Shown: positions 17,362-26,160 of the stretch, piece by piece
Layout: the number at the start of each line of letters is the position of its first letter
Numbering within the stretch: position 1 is the stretch's first letter
Source: Streptomyces xanthophaeus
GTDB taxonomy: Bacteria > Actinomycetota > Actinomycetes > Streptomycetales > Streptomycetaceae
Direction: 5' to 3'
Assembly (NCBI RefSeq): GCF_000725805.1
Contig: NZ_KL647137.1
Location: 207,486 to 271,485 of the forward strand
DNA length: 64,000 bases
Position numbers and translations under genes: made by a program
Notes under the pieces: generated by a model
Database searches by the model: none
What the model was told of the DNA's origin: nothing
The model's input: only the letters and a program-made list of their open reading frames with translations

Positions 17362-20165
17362 CGGGGTCCGCCTTCCGGGCGTCGCAGGATCGGGGTACGG
17401 GTGGTGAAGGTCTCGACGGCGAGCTCCGCGACGTGCGCGCCGCGCGCGGACACCGCGTGCAGGGCGTCGGGGGCGGGCAGCATCTCGCGGAAGACGACCC
17501 GGTGGCCCGGATCGCGCAGCAGCGACTCGAAGGCGCCCAGCGAGAGCAGGCTCTCGAAGTCCACGTACTGCGGTTTCGCGCCCAGCGCCGAGGGCCCGGC
17601 GGACACGGTCGCGAAGACCTGCCCGGGCAGGCCGTGGGCGCGGCGCCACCGCTGCCACTCCAGGAAGTGCCCGGCCTCGCGGGCGCCCGCCACCGGCAGG
17701 GCTGCCACCGCGGTGGTCCAGCTCCGGCGGCTCAGCACGACGTCCCCGTGCACCACCCGGGGCCGGGAGGTCACCCCGCCGTGCGGAGCGCCCTGCGGCA
17801 CTCCCGCCCAGACGTCCAGCGGCGACATCGAGGACGGCGAGAGCAGCAGCAGCGTCCGCGGGATCGCGGGCAGCGCCAGCGGCACCAGGTAGCCGAGGTA
17901 GACCGGGATCACCTCCAGGCCGAGGCGGCGCGAGCGCAGCACCACCCGCCCGGACTCGGGGACGTGCTCCGCGTACAGGTCGTCCAGCCGCAGCCTGCGG
18001 TCCTCGGGCAGGGTGCCGGCCTCGCCCGGGCAGACGATCTCGTAGTCGGTCAGCGGCCCGTGCAGATTGAGGTTGGTGGTGACCGGACCACCGGTGACCT
18101 CGGCGAACACCGCCCCCTGCGGGGTGACCCGGGCGGCCGTCCGGCGCAGCTCGGCTGCGAGGGCGCCCCCCGCGTCCGGGCCGTCCGGCCCGTCCGGCCG
18201 CTCCGGCCCGGCAGACTCCTCGTAGACGTGGGTGAAGCGGCTGAAGGGGAAGGACAGGCCGCCGTAGGAACGGTTCAGCACGGTCAGCGGCGCACCGCCG
18301 TCCGGGCCGTGGGCCAGCTGTACGTGGTGACAGCGCGGCGCGAACCCCGCCGCCACCGGCTCCAGTTCGGCGGCGACCGCCTCGATGTCCGCCCCGGTCA
18401 GACGCACCTCGGGGCCGCCGCCCCCCGCCTCCTCGTACGCCGCCCAGTGCGCCCGCATCAGGCCGACGAAGCCGCGCCGCGCCGCGTCAAGGGCGCGGAT
18501 GCCCGGCAGGCCGAGCCAGTTCTCCTCGGGCACGTACTCCCCGCGCGCGTCGAAGGGCGTGCGGCGGGCCGTGAACGACAGGTACTGGTCGAAGAAGTCC
18601 TCGTGGAAGTCGTGCACCAGGCCCAGCAGGTCCTCGCAGCGGCCGCCCTGGCCGTAACGGGCGGTGAAGAAGCCCTCGAAGGTGATCCGCTGGGCGAGCG
18701 TGAGGTCGAAGGCCGGGAGGATCCGCTCGACCTCGCGCAGCGCGCCGCCCCCGGCCGCCGCCCAGGGGGGCGCCGCGGCGCTGACGTCCGTGCCCGCGCT
18801 CACGTCCTCGTACAGCAAGGTCTGCGGCAGCGCCGCCGTCCGCTCGCCCAGTTCCTCCTGAGCCGCGCGCAGCCCGGCGCGCAACGCCCGCAGCAGCTCC
18901 GCCCGTTCGCCCTGCCCGGCCGCCGGATAGCGCTCCAGCACCGCGGCCGGCCCGTCGAGGAGCTCCGCGAGGGTGTGCGCCCAGGGGCGGTCCAGCGCGG
19001 TCAGGGACCGCTGGAAGGCGCGCAGCGGATCGCCGTCGTGGACCTCGGTGTCCAGGCACGGCACCCGGACCATGCCCAGTTGGAGGAGGGCGCCGACGTA
19101 CGCCTCGCACTCGGCGGGCGCGGCGCCGTGCTCTGCCGCCAGCCAGTCGGCCAGCTCGTGGTGGCGCAGCTCGGGCCGTTCGCCGAAGAGGGCGAGGAGG
19201 CGGTCGAGGGTGCCGCTGCGGCGCAGGAAGAACAGCCGGTCCTTGACCGCGTCGAAGGTGACCGCCGCGGAGTCGTCCCCGGCCGTGACCGAACGGCGCA
19301 CGTAGCGGATCCGGTCCTCGTCGCGGCCCCAGCCGGAGGCCAGGCGCAGCGGCAGGTCGCGTCGGCGCACGGGGTCGGCGAGGACCAGCTCGGCCAGCCG
19401 GGCCAGCACGACGACGTTGAGCCGGACGTGGCTGCTCCACGCATCCGCGACCCGGATCACGCCCGCGCCGACGCCGTTCCCGATGCCGTTCCCGTTCTCG
19501 CCCGCGGGGGTGAAACGGCCGGTGGCCACCGCGGTGAAGGTGGAGAACGGGCTGGTCTTGCAGGCCGTGCGGTAGAGGTACGACAGGACCGAGCGCTCGG
19601 CCTTGCGGGCCCGGCCCGTCGGCGCACCGGCATCCGCGGTGGCCTTCGCGTACGCGTCGAGCTGTCCCTCCAGGACCGGCGAGGCCAGCAGCAGGCCGTG
19701 GCGCAGCCGGTCGTCCCCCAGCAGCGCGCGCAGCGCCGCGCGCCCGCGCCCGAGATCGGCGGTGAGGAGCGGCTCCCCCTCGTCGAGCAGCTGCTCCAGC
19801 CGGCGCCTGCGCCGTACCCAGGAGTCCAGCTGCCCGGCCGCCCCGGGGACCGCGGCGAGGGCCTGCGCGGCCGGGCCGGGGGAGTCGGGCAGCCGGTTGT
19901 TGTGGATCTGCCGGCGCAGCCGCAGCAGTTCCCGGCGGTCGGCCGCGCCCGGGCCGTCCGCCGCCGGATCGGTTGCTCCGACGGCCCGGTGCAGCAGCTC
20001 GCTCAGCCGTTCCCCGTCCGTGCGCAGCGCCTCCTGCGCGGCGAGGACCTCAGCGGCCCAGCGGCCGGTGTCCGGGCAGCGCAGCGCCTCGACCGCGGAC
20101 AGCGGCAGGCCGGCGACGCGCAGCATGAAGCGGTCGCCCGCGTGCCATTCGGTGGTGGTGTTCAT
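17349..20165 (-). CDS. LanB-type lantibiotic dehydratase, glutamylation (N-terminal) domain protein
   Basis: This 938-residue enzyme is predicted to transfer glutamate from Glu-tRNA to Ser/Thr of the core, the first half of dehydration. The family motif 'TACKTSPFSTFTAVATGRF' lies near residue 210, and the C-terminal half has 'QYLSFTARRTPFDARGEYVP', 'LNLHGPLTDYEI' and 'RVVHGDVVLSRRSW'. It lacks the elimination domain, which is encoded by the next gene, as in thiopeptide and goadsporin clusters. It is larger than a minimal glutamylation domain, as expected for this full N-terminal part. The start is ATG at 20165. Confidence 0.93.
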   Translation of the reverse strand: MNTTTEWHAGDRFMLRVAGLPLSAVEALRCPDTGRWAAEVLAAQEALRTDGERLSELLHRAVGATDPAADGPGAADRRELLRLRRQIHNNRLPDSPGPAAQALAAVPGAAGQLDSWVRRRRRLEQLLDEGEPLLTADLGRGRAALRALLGDDRLRHGLLLASPVLEGQLDAYAKATADAGAPTGRARKAERSVLSYLYRTACKTSPFSTFTAVATGRFTPAGENGNGIGNGVGAGVIRVADAWSSHVRLNVVVLARLAELVLADPVRRRDLPLRLASGWGRDEDRIRYVRRSVTAGDDSAAVTFDAVKDRLFFLRRSGTLDRLLALFGERPELRHHELADWLAAEHGAAPAECEAYVGALLQLGMVRVPCLDTEVHDGDPLRAFQRSLTALDRPWAHTLAELLDGPAAVLERYPAAGQGERAELLRALRAGLRAAQEELGERTAALPQTLLYEDVSAGTDVSAAAPPWAAAGGGALREVERILPAFDLTLAQRITFEGFFTARYGQGGRCEDLLGLVHDFHEDFFDQYLSFTARRTPFDARGEYVPEENWLGLPGIRALDAARRGFVGLMRAHWAAYEEAGGGGPEVRLTGADIEAVAAELEPVAAGFAPRCHHVQLAHGPDGGAPLTVLNRSYGGLSFPFSRFTHVYEESAGPERPDGPDGPDAGGALAAELRRTAARVTPQGAVFAEVTGGPVTTNLNLHGPLTDYEIVCPGEAGTLPEDRRLRLDDLYAEHVPESGRVVLRSRRLGLEVIPVYLGYLVPLALPAIPRTLLLLSPSSMSPLDVWAGVPQGAPHGGVTSRPRVVHGDVVLSRRSWTTAVAALPVAGAREAGHFLEWQRWRRAHGLPGQVFATVSAGPSALGAKPQYVDFESLLSLGAFESLLRDPGHRVVFREMLPAPDALHAVSARGAHVAELAVETFTTRTPILRRPEGGPRCQS

Positions 20166-20196
20166 CGGGATCGTCCTGGTCCTCTCGTCGGCCCGG

Positions 20197-21816
20197 TCAG
20201 GCGATCTCGTGGCGGAAGTCGGCGGGCAGGGGCCGCTCGTGACCGAGCAGCATGATCAGCAGCGGTGCCTCGTCGCTGCCCGTGAGGCCCAGCTCCTCGA
20301 CGTACGAGACGTTGTCGAAGCCGAGGGCCACGCCCGCACCGAGCCCGTGGGCCGCGGCGGTGGTGTAGAAGGTCTGCGCCACGGCGCCGACGGCGGCGTT
20401 CACCAGGCGGTAGCCGCGGTCGCCCACCGCGTCGAGCACGGCCGTGGTCCGTACGGTCGGCACGATGACCGCGCCCGCCTGCTCCAGGTTGTAGTTGGAC
20501 AGGAAGTAGTTGCGCTGGAGGAACGGCCCCGGAGGGCCGGGCACCACCGGGCGCAGGGCGTGCGCCTGCGGGTCGTAGGCGTACGTACCCGGTGCGATGC
20601 CCTCGACGTGGTTGACGAAGGCGTACAGGGCGGTCAGCCGGGGCCCGCCCGGCCGCTCCGCCTCGCTGCCCACCGAGGTGGCGGCGCAGTCGGCCAGGGC
20701 GGCGGCCAGCTGCCCGGCCGTCACCGCACGGCTCGCGTCGAAGCGACCGAAGCTGCTGCGCCGGGCCCGCAGCGCCCGCTCCACGCCGAGCGGGGCGACG
20801 GCGGGCGGGGGCAGCGGCACCGGGGCGCCGCCCCGCACCGGGAAGGCGGCGGCCGCGTCGAGCGCGCCGGGGGCCGGCCGGTCGGCGGCGCGCCCCAGGG
20901 TGGCCTCGTGGATGCGCTCCAGGGTGTCGAACTCCAGCACGGCGCGGGAGCGTTCGCTGTCCCGGTGGAGCACGACGGGGCCGGGGTCCGTGACGGGCGC
21001 GGCGGCCCCGGCAGCGGAGCGTGCCGCGGAGCCGGCCCACTCCAGCGGGACGACCGCGAAGACGCCCTCCTCGCGGGCCTCGACGCCCAGCAGCCGCGCC
21101 AGACGTTCCTCGTCGAACCACAGCACCGGCGCGATCCGCAGCCCGCGCGCCGCGGCCCACAGCCGCCAGGTCTGGAGCAGCGCCCCGACGTCCATGCTCA
21201 CGGCGTGGAAGGAGAAGCTGTTGTACTTGAAGGAGTTCTGCCAGTACTTGACCCCCAGGACCAGGTACTGGGAGCAGCCCGCGGCGGCCGCGAGCGGCCC
21301 GTGGGCCGAGCCCTCCGAGCCCTCCGCGCCTTCCGAGCCCTCCCCGCCCTCCGCGCCCAGCACCCGGCGCACCTCACCGGTGACGTCGCCCGTCAGCAGC
21401 CGCCGCATGCCGTGCTGGTGCGGGGCGTAGTGGTACAGGCCCGGGGTGACGGGAGCGCCCGGCCCCGCCGCCCAGTAGACGCTGACCGGGTAGAGCCCGC
21501 CGCCGGAGGCGGTGCCGCGCGACCAGTTGGCCTGCGTGTAGTGGGGCAGGGCGGCCAGGTCGGTGTTGGCCTGGACGCCGAGGCGGCGTCCGGTCAGCCC
21601 GTACGAGTCCTGGAGCATCCCGGACAGCAGCGGCAGGGTGAACTGCGGCCCCGCGCCCGTGGCGGGGGCGGGATCCGGCAGTGGCAGGGTCTGCGCACCG
21701 GGATAGAACTTCGCCTTCCGCGGCCGGTCCACCCAGTCCGGCACGAAGTCGACGGGCTCCATCGGTATCCGGCCTCGGTGCAAGATGGCGTCGGCGTACT
21801 CATGGGCGTAGCCCAC
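20197..21816 (-). CDS. SagB-type azoline dehydrogenase with two nitroreductase-like halves
   Basis: This 539-residue FMN-dependent enzyme probably oxidises azolines to aromatic azoles. The N-terminal half has the SagB pattern 'SRGTASGGGLYPVSVYWAAG', 'PGLYHYAPHQHGMRRL' and 'SQYLVLGVKYWQNSFKYNSF'. The C-terminal half repeats the fold: 'RALRARRSSFGRFDASRAVT', 'PGTYAYDPQAHALRPV', 'AGAVIVPTVRTTAVLDAVG' and 'AVAQTFYTTAAAHGLGAG'. Which half binds FMN productively cannot be told. The GTG at 21816 has an AGGAGG site. It lies 29 bp downstream of the YcaO gene. Confidence 0.9.
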   Translation of the reverse strand: MGYAHEYADAILHRGRIPMEPVDFVPDWVDRPRKAKFYPGAQTLPLPDPAPATGAGPQFTLPLLSGMLQDSYGLTGRRLGVQANTDLAALPHYTQANWSRGTASGGGLYPVSVYWAAGPGAPVTPGLYHYAPHQHGMRRLLTGDVTGEVRRVLGAEGGEGSEGAEGSEGSAHGPLAAAAGCSQYLVLGVKYWQNSFKYNSFSFHAVSMDVGALLQTWRLWAAARGLRIAPVLWFDEERLARLLGVEAREEGVFAVVPLEWAGSAARSAAGAAAPVTDPGPVVLHRDSERSRAVLEFDTLERIHEATLGRAADRPAPGALDAAAAFPVRGGAPVPLPPPAVAPLGVERALRARRSSFGRFDASRAVTAGQLAAALADCAATSVGSEAERPGGPRLTALYAFVNHVEGIAPGTYAYDPQAHALRPVVPGPPGPFLQRNYFLSNYNLEQAGAVIVPTVRTTAVLDAVGDRGYRLVNAAVGAVAQTFYTTAAAHGLGAGVALGFDNVSYVEELGLTGSDEAPLLIMLLGHERPLPADFRHEIA

Positions 21817-21845
21817 GGGGTCCTCCTACGGTCGTTCGCGGGGGG

Positions 21846-23801
21846 TCAGGGGAAGGGGTGGGGCGCCGGGTTGAGGTCGCCGGGTTCCAGGTCGCGCCCG
21901 CGCAGCCCCGCCTCGCGCAGAGCCGTCCGCAGCCGCGGCATGCCCAGCGCGCGCTGACGGGACCACCCGAAGTCGATCGGGAGCAGCCCGGGCACCAGGA
22001 CGCTCACGGTGTGCAGGCCCAGGGCGCGCTGCTCGGGCAGCGTCTGGTCGACCACCACCACGTCGAAGCCCTCGGTGGCGACGGCGGACACGCACCGTTC
22101 CAGGTCGTGCAGGACGTCCCCGGAGGCGGCGGAGCCCCATCCGTCGGGCCACCGCAGCGCGTCGACCGGCACCGGGGCCGCACCGGCGCCCGCGCCCGTA
22201 CCGGTACCCGCCGCCCCGGGGTGCAGCAGGAAGTCCGCGTGACGTCCCATCTCCGGGACCCCGTACACCAGCGGATGGTCGTGCAGGGCGGTGACCCGGG
22301 TGAAGTCGGCGGCCATCGCCCGCAGCCGGGCCTCGTCCCGCTCGGTGCGGCCCGGGAGGTTGACGGCGTCCGTCGCGATCTCGCACAGGGCCGAGTCCAG
22401 TGCCGACTCCGGGTCGAGACCGGCGCCCGCGCCGAAGCACATCCGGCCCGGTCCGCCGTCGAACCGCTCGGCGACGGCGGTGACCACCGGGATCGGGAAG
22501 GTGATCCGGGTGTCGAAGAAGCGGGCGCGGTAGCCGTACAGGGCGAGCCGGTCGACCATCGCCCGGGTCGACGCCCGGGTACTGGTGGACGGATCGATCT
22601 CGGGCAGCGGCTGCTGCCCGTACCAGGTCAGCAGGAACGCGTCCCGCTCCACGACCTCCATCAGCCCGAAGTACGCCGCCTCGGCCAGACTGCCGCCCGA
22701 GGCACAGCCGTTGGAGCTCTCCTGCACGAACCGGTTCTCCAGACCCGGCGCGTGGTAGTACGTCAGGATCTCGGGGACCAGCCGCGGCTCGTCGTCGCGC
22801 AGCGACCAGCCCCACACCCAGGGGATCTCCCGGTCCGGGTCGAAGGGCCGCACCCGCGGGTTGTCCCGGTAGAACTCCTCGCTGTACAGGCCGACCTCGC
22901 GCGGGTCCACCGCCTGCGCGCCCAGGCCGCGCAGCGATCCGGTGACGCTCGTGGTCCGCGCCCTGGCCCGCATGCCCGCGTACCGCTCCAGTCCCTCCAG
23001 GACGCCCACCCGCGCACTGTGGTCGAAGGAGTTGGTGTGGCCGCCCCAGAACGTCTCGCGCAGGTACTCGCCCGCACGCATCGAGAAGCAGCCGATGGTG
23101 GCGGACGTGGAGGTGGACGAGACGTCCTGGACCACCGACGGCCCCAGGGCCCCGGCCAGCGGATTGGCGTAGGCCGCGATCTCGATGCCGTACGAGCCGA
23201 TCGGCCGGGTACGGAAGACCCCCGGCCGGTACTTGGGCGAGGGCAGCAGCGCGAGCGGCCCGCAGGTGTCCGCGTACGGGGTTCCGCAGCGCGGGCACTC
23301 CGGGTCGGGGACCAGCGGGTAGCGCCGGACGGTGCCGCCGCGCAGGTCGAGCAGCCGGACCTCCGGGTAGGGACCCGCCGCCGCGGGCCGGGCGTGGACG
23401 GCCGTGACCAGCGCGGCCAGGGCGTCGGCGGCGAAGGCGTGGGCGTACGGCCACTCGCCCGCGGCCCGGGTGGGCCCGCCGAGCTCCAGCGCGTCCCGCA
23501 GCGCCACGGACCGTACCGCCTGCCAGCGCCGCTCCAGGCAGCGCGCGCATCCCGGCCCGCCGGCGGGGACCAGCGGACCGACCACGGCCTGATGCCCGTA
23601 AAGGTGCACCGGTACGCCCGCCTCCGCGTCCGGACCGGTCCCGGCGGGCCGGGTGAAGGCGTCGTCCAGTCCGAGCACGGACAGGGCGACCGCCGGACCG
23701 CCGAGGTCGGCCAGCGCGCGCTCCAGCAGGGCGGCGAACCGCGACGCCGCCCCGGCCCCGAGCCCTTCGGCCCGGTCCACCGCGACCCGGCTACGCGTCA
23801 T
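21846..23801 (-). CDS. YcaO cyclodehydratase (second paralogue) with N-terminal partial E1-like/zinc module
   Basis: This 651-residue protein has the same plan as the YcaO at 11437-13383: an N-terminal module with Cys85/88 and Cys169/172, then a YcaO domain with 'VLEGLERYAG' and 'LMEVVERDAFLLTWY', ending 'PHPFP'. The C-terminal regions are nearly superposable ('LVPGLLPIDFGWSRQRA', 'MPRLRTALREAGLRGRDL'). It should use ATP to form azolines with the F-protein encoded just upstream, whose gene it overlaps by 11 bp. One YcaO might act on Cys and the other on Ser/Thr, or one might regulate the other; nothing in the sequence decides. Confidence 0.93.
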   Translation of the reverse strand: MTRSRVAVDRAEGLGAGAASRFAALLERALADLGGPAVALSVLGLDDAFTRPAGTGPDAEAGVPVHLYGHQAVVGPLVPAGGPGCARCLERRWQAVRSVALRDALELGGPTRAAGEWPYAHAFAADALAALVTAVHARPAAAGPYPEVRLLDLRGGTVRRYPLVPDPECPRCGTPYADTCGPLALLPSPKYRPGVFRTRPIGSYGIEIAAYANPLAGALGPSVVQDVSSTSTSATIGCFSMRAGEYLRETFWGGHTNSFDHSARVGVLEGLERYAGMRARARTTSVTGSLRGLGAQAVDPREVGLYSEEFYRDNPRVRPFDPDREIPWVWGWSLRDDEPRLVPEILTYYHAPGLENRFVQESSNGCASGGSLAEAAYFGLMEVVERDAFLLTWYGQQPLPEIDPSTSTRASTRAMVDRLALYGYRARFFDTRITFPIPVVTAVAERFDGGPGRMCFGAGAGLDPESALDSALCEIATDAVNLPGRTERDEARLRAMAADFTRVTALHDHPLVYGVPEMGRHADFLLHPGAAGTGTGAGAGAAPVPVDALRWPDGWGSAASGDVLHDLERCVSAVATEGFDVVVVDQTLPEQRALGLHTVSVLVPGLLPIDFGWSRQRALGMPRLRTALREAGLRGRDLEPGDLNPAPHPFP

Positions 23802-26043
23802 CGCCCGGCTCCCGGACGGCCGCCGTCAGGAGCACCCGGACCGTGTGGAGGCCCGCCGACGCCAGGTCGGGGGAGCCCGTCGGTACTACGTAGGCCTCGC
23901 GGCCCGCCGCGGCCAGGCGGCCCTGGACCTCGGCCCAGCCGACGGCCGGCCCGGACACGGGCGGCTCACCGGCGCCGGTCACCGTCAGCGTGCGGGCGTC
24001 CAGGTCCCGCAGCAGCGGGTCGCCGGTGTCGGCCGGAGCGCCCGAAGCCTCGTCCTGCCCGTACTGCACGGCGCCGAGCAGGTCCCGCAGAGCGGTCACC
24101 GCGGCCGTCCGCCGGTCCGGGTCGCTGCCCACGGCCCAGCGCTGCGCGGAGCGGGCGAGCAGGACGTGCACGCCGCTGTGCCCGGACTCCCCGAGGTCCA
24201 GCAGTTCCACCGGCACCTCCAGCCGGTCCGCCGAGCGCACCAGGAAGAGGAGTTCGGGATCGGCGCCCGCGTCCTCGGGGCCGGGCAGCGGCACCGGGGC
24301 CGCAGCCCGGCCCCGTACGGTCCGTACCAGCGCGTCGTGCGCGAGGGCCGAGAGCAGTCCCGCGGCGGCCGCGTCCGCCGGGGCGGGGCCCGCGCCGGCG
24401 CCCGCCCGGGTGCGCTCGAAGAGCCCGTCGGCGTTGTGCGGGCCGAAGGGACGGACGGCGCCCGCAGGGACGAGCACGGGCTCCTTCGTCAGGAGGGAGA
24501 CGGCCTGCTGGTGGACGCCCGCCTCGCCGGGCAGTCCGGAGGCCGTGGTCAGGGCTGCCGCGGCGACCCGCTCGACGGCTCCGTGGGCGTCGGCCTTGTC
24601 CGTCACGAGGGCGCGGGCCGGGACCACGTGCTCGGCGTACACGAGCGCCGCCGCGTCCAGGGCGCGCATCCGGGCCCCGGCGACGTGGTGGACGTCGAAG
24701 GCGACGACGGAGCGCGCCTGCGTGTGCCCGGTGCCCAGCTCGACCACACCGAGCTTGAGGGGGATCTGCGTCAGCGGCTCGTCCGCGAACCGGGTGAACA
24801 CCCCCGCGTACGGGCGCACCAGGGCGGAGCGGCGGTTGAGCTCCTCCACCAGGGCGTCCGCCTCGCGTGCCGTCTCCAGGGTCGGCAGCGCGGGAGTGGC
24901 CGAGGTGCCCGCCGCGGTGAGGTCCACGGGCGCGGGCTCGGTCCCCGCGTCCGCGCAGAACGGGCAGCGGGGGTGCGGGAGCAGCGGCTCGGCGGTGACG
25001 TCGAGCGACTCCATGTCCTGCACGATCAGGCGCCCGGCCGTCTCGGCGGGCAGTGCGCCCGAGGCCGCGCGGAACACCTCGTAGCCGAGCAGGTTGCCGA
25101 TCATCGCGGCCAGCGGGCGGCCCGGCACGGGGCCCGTGACCCCGGGGCGGCCCGCGAGCGCCAGCGCGCTCCACAGGTCGGCGGCGGCGCCGGCGGTGTC
25201 CTGCCGGGCCGTACCGGATCCGCCGCGTGCCGTGCCGAGGCGCAGCGCCGCGCAGGCCCAGCAGCCGGTGCCGCCGTGTGTCATCAGCGGGCCGATGACG
25301 GCGTCGGCCCCGTAGGACCAGGCCGGGAGCAGGGTGCGGCCTTCGGGGATCCCGGCGCGCAGCAGGGGCAGCAGGACCGCGGGGGCGGCGCTGCCACCGG
25401 TGACCACGACCGTGTCGTAGCCGTCGAGTTCGCCCCAGCCCAGGCCCTCGGCGCGCTCCGGCAGGGTCCGTATCTCCACCGGGGCCCCGTCGGCGACGGC
25501 CTCCGCGACGTCGGCGTCGAGGGCGGTGCGGTCCAGCCCGGCCGTGACACCGACCAGCGCGCAGCCGTTGCGGACCAGGCTCGTGGCGCACCAGCGCGCC
25601 ACGGCGTCGTCGCCGAGCACGGCTGTCCGGGTGGAGCGGAAGCGCAGGAACCGGGCCTCGGCCTCGTCCGCGTAGTGGTCGGCGTAGGCGATCTGCGGGG
25701 CGAACCGGCGGGCCACGTCCGGCGGGAGCACCGGGTCCGGACCGGGCTGGGCCTGCGGGGGGACGACGGAGCGGGCGAAGTCCCGTTCGTACAGCGTTCT
25801 CACCAGCTCGCCGACCATCGAGCGCTGGGCGTCGCCGAGCCCCTGACAGAGTTCCTCGACGGTGTGTTCCCCGGTCAGGTGCGGGACGATCAGGGTGGCG
25901 AAACGGTACGCCGACTTGGCGTTGAGGCGGAACCCGCCGTCGGAGTTGTGGAAGAGCACGCCGTCGGGCGTCTCGGTGAAGAGCACGTCCCGGCGGATCC
26001 GGGGCCGGGTCGTCGCGACGGACGTGTAACTGGCTTGGGACAT
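23791..26043 (-). CDS. TOMM F-protein: RRE plus ThiF/E1-like domain plus degenerate YcaO-like C-terminus
   Basis: This 750-residue protein is the leader-binding partner of the cyclodehydratases. Residues about 15-95 ('DVLFTETPDGVLFHNSDGG' onward) look like a RiPP recognition element. Residues about 135-370 form an ocin-ThiF/E1-like domain with 'TVVVTGGSAAPAVLLPLL' and CxxC pairs Cys261/264 and Cys360/363. Residues about 385-750 align by eye with the YcaO paralogues ('PVLVPAGAV' against 'PVLVPARLV'; 'GLHTVRVLL' against 'GLHTVSVLV'), but ELIERDAF is replaced by SALAHDAL and there is no PxPxP end. This suggests a pseudoenzyme domain. It is the first structural gene of the operon. Confidence 0.9.
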   Translation of the reverse strand: MSQASYTSVATTRPRIRRDVLFTETPDGVLFHNSDGGFRLNAKSAYRFATLIVPHLTGEHTVEELCQGLGDAQRSMVGELVRTLYERDFARSVVPPQAQPGPDPVLPPDVARRFAPQIAYADHYADEAEARFLRFRSTRTAVLGDDAVARWCATSLVRNGCALVGVTAGLDRTALDADVAEAVADGAPVEIRTLPERAEGLGWGELDGYDTVVVTGGSAAPAVLLPLLRAGIPEGRTLLPAWSYGADAVIGPLMTHGGTGCWACAALRLGTARGGSGTARQDTAGAAADLWSALALAGRPGVTGPVPGRPLAAMIGNLLGYEVFRAASGALPAETAGRLIVQDMESLDVTAEPLLPHPRCPFCADAGTEPAPVDLTAAGTSATPALPTLETAREADALVEELNRRSALVRPYAGVFTRFADEPLTQIPLKLGVVELGTGHTQARSVVAFDVHHVAGARMRALDAAALVYAEHVVPARALVTDKADAHGAVERVAAAALTTASGLPGEAGVHQQAVSLLTKEPVLVPAGAVRPFGPHNADGLFERTRAGAGAGPAPADAAAAGLLSALAHDALVRTVRGRAAAPVPLPGPEDAGADPELLFLVRSADRLEVPVELLDLGESGHSGVHVLLARSAQRWAVGSDPDRRTAAVTALRDLLGAVQYGQDEASGAPADTGDPLLRDLDARTLTVTGAGEPPVSGPAVGWAEVQGRLAAAGREAYVVPTGSPDLASAGLHTVRVLLTAAVREPGDDA

Positions 26044-26091
26044 GGGACACCCCTGGGTGCGGTCTGGGCGGGATGGTGCGGGGGAGAGGTG

Positions 26092-26160
26092 GTGCAGACA
26101 GTGCGGGCGATGCAGACGGTGCGGGCGATGCCGGTGGTGCGGGTGGTGCCGGTGGTGCTC
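26092..26160. repeat. Nine-bp imperfect tandem repeat between SARP and F-protein genes
   Basis: About eight units of the form (g/a)tgcNgNNg follow one another, including two copies each of 'gtgcgggcg' and 'atgc(a/c)g...'. They fill most of the 115-bp gap between the SARP stop and the F-protein start. They may be slippage products; no ORF of merit is present. Confidence 0.7.

Noticed and set aside
11437..23801. Classical pyridine-containing thiopeptide cluster
   Set aside because: The precursor and enzymes fit in part, but only one SpaB_C protein is encoded and no separate pyridine synthase was found between 9.7 and 28 kb.
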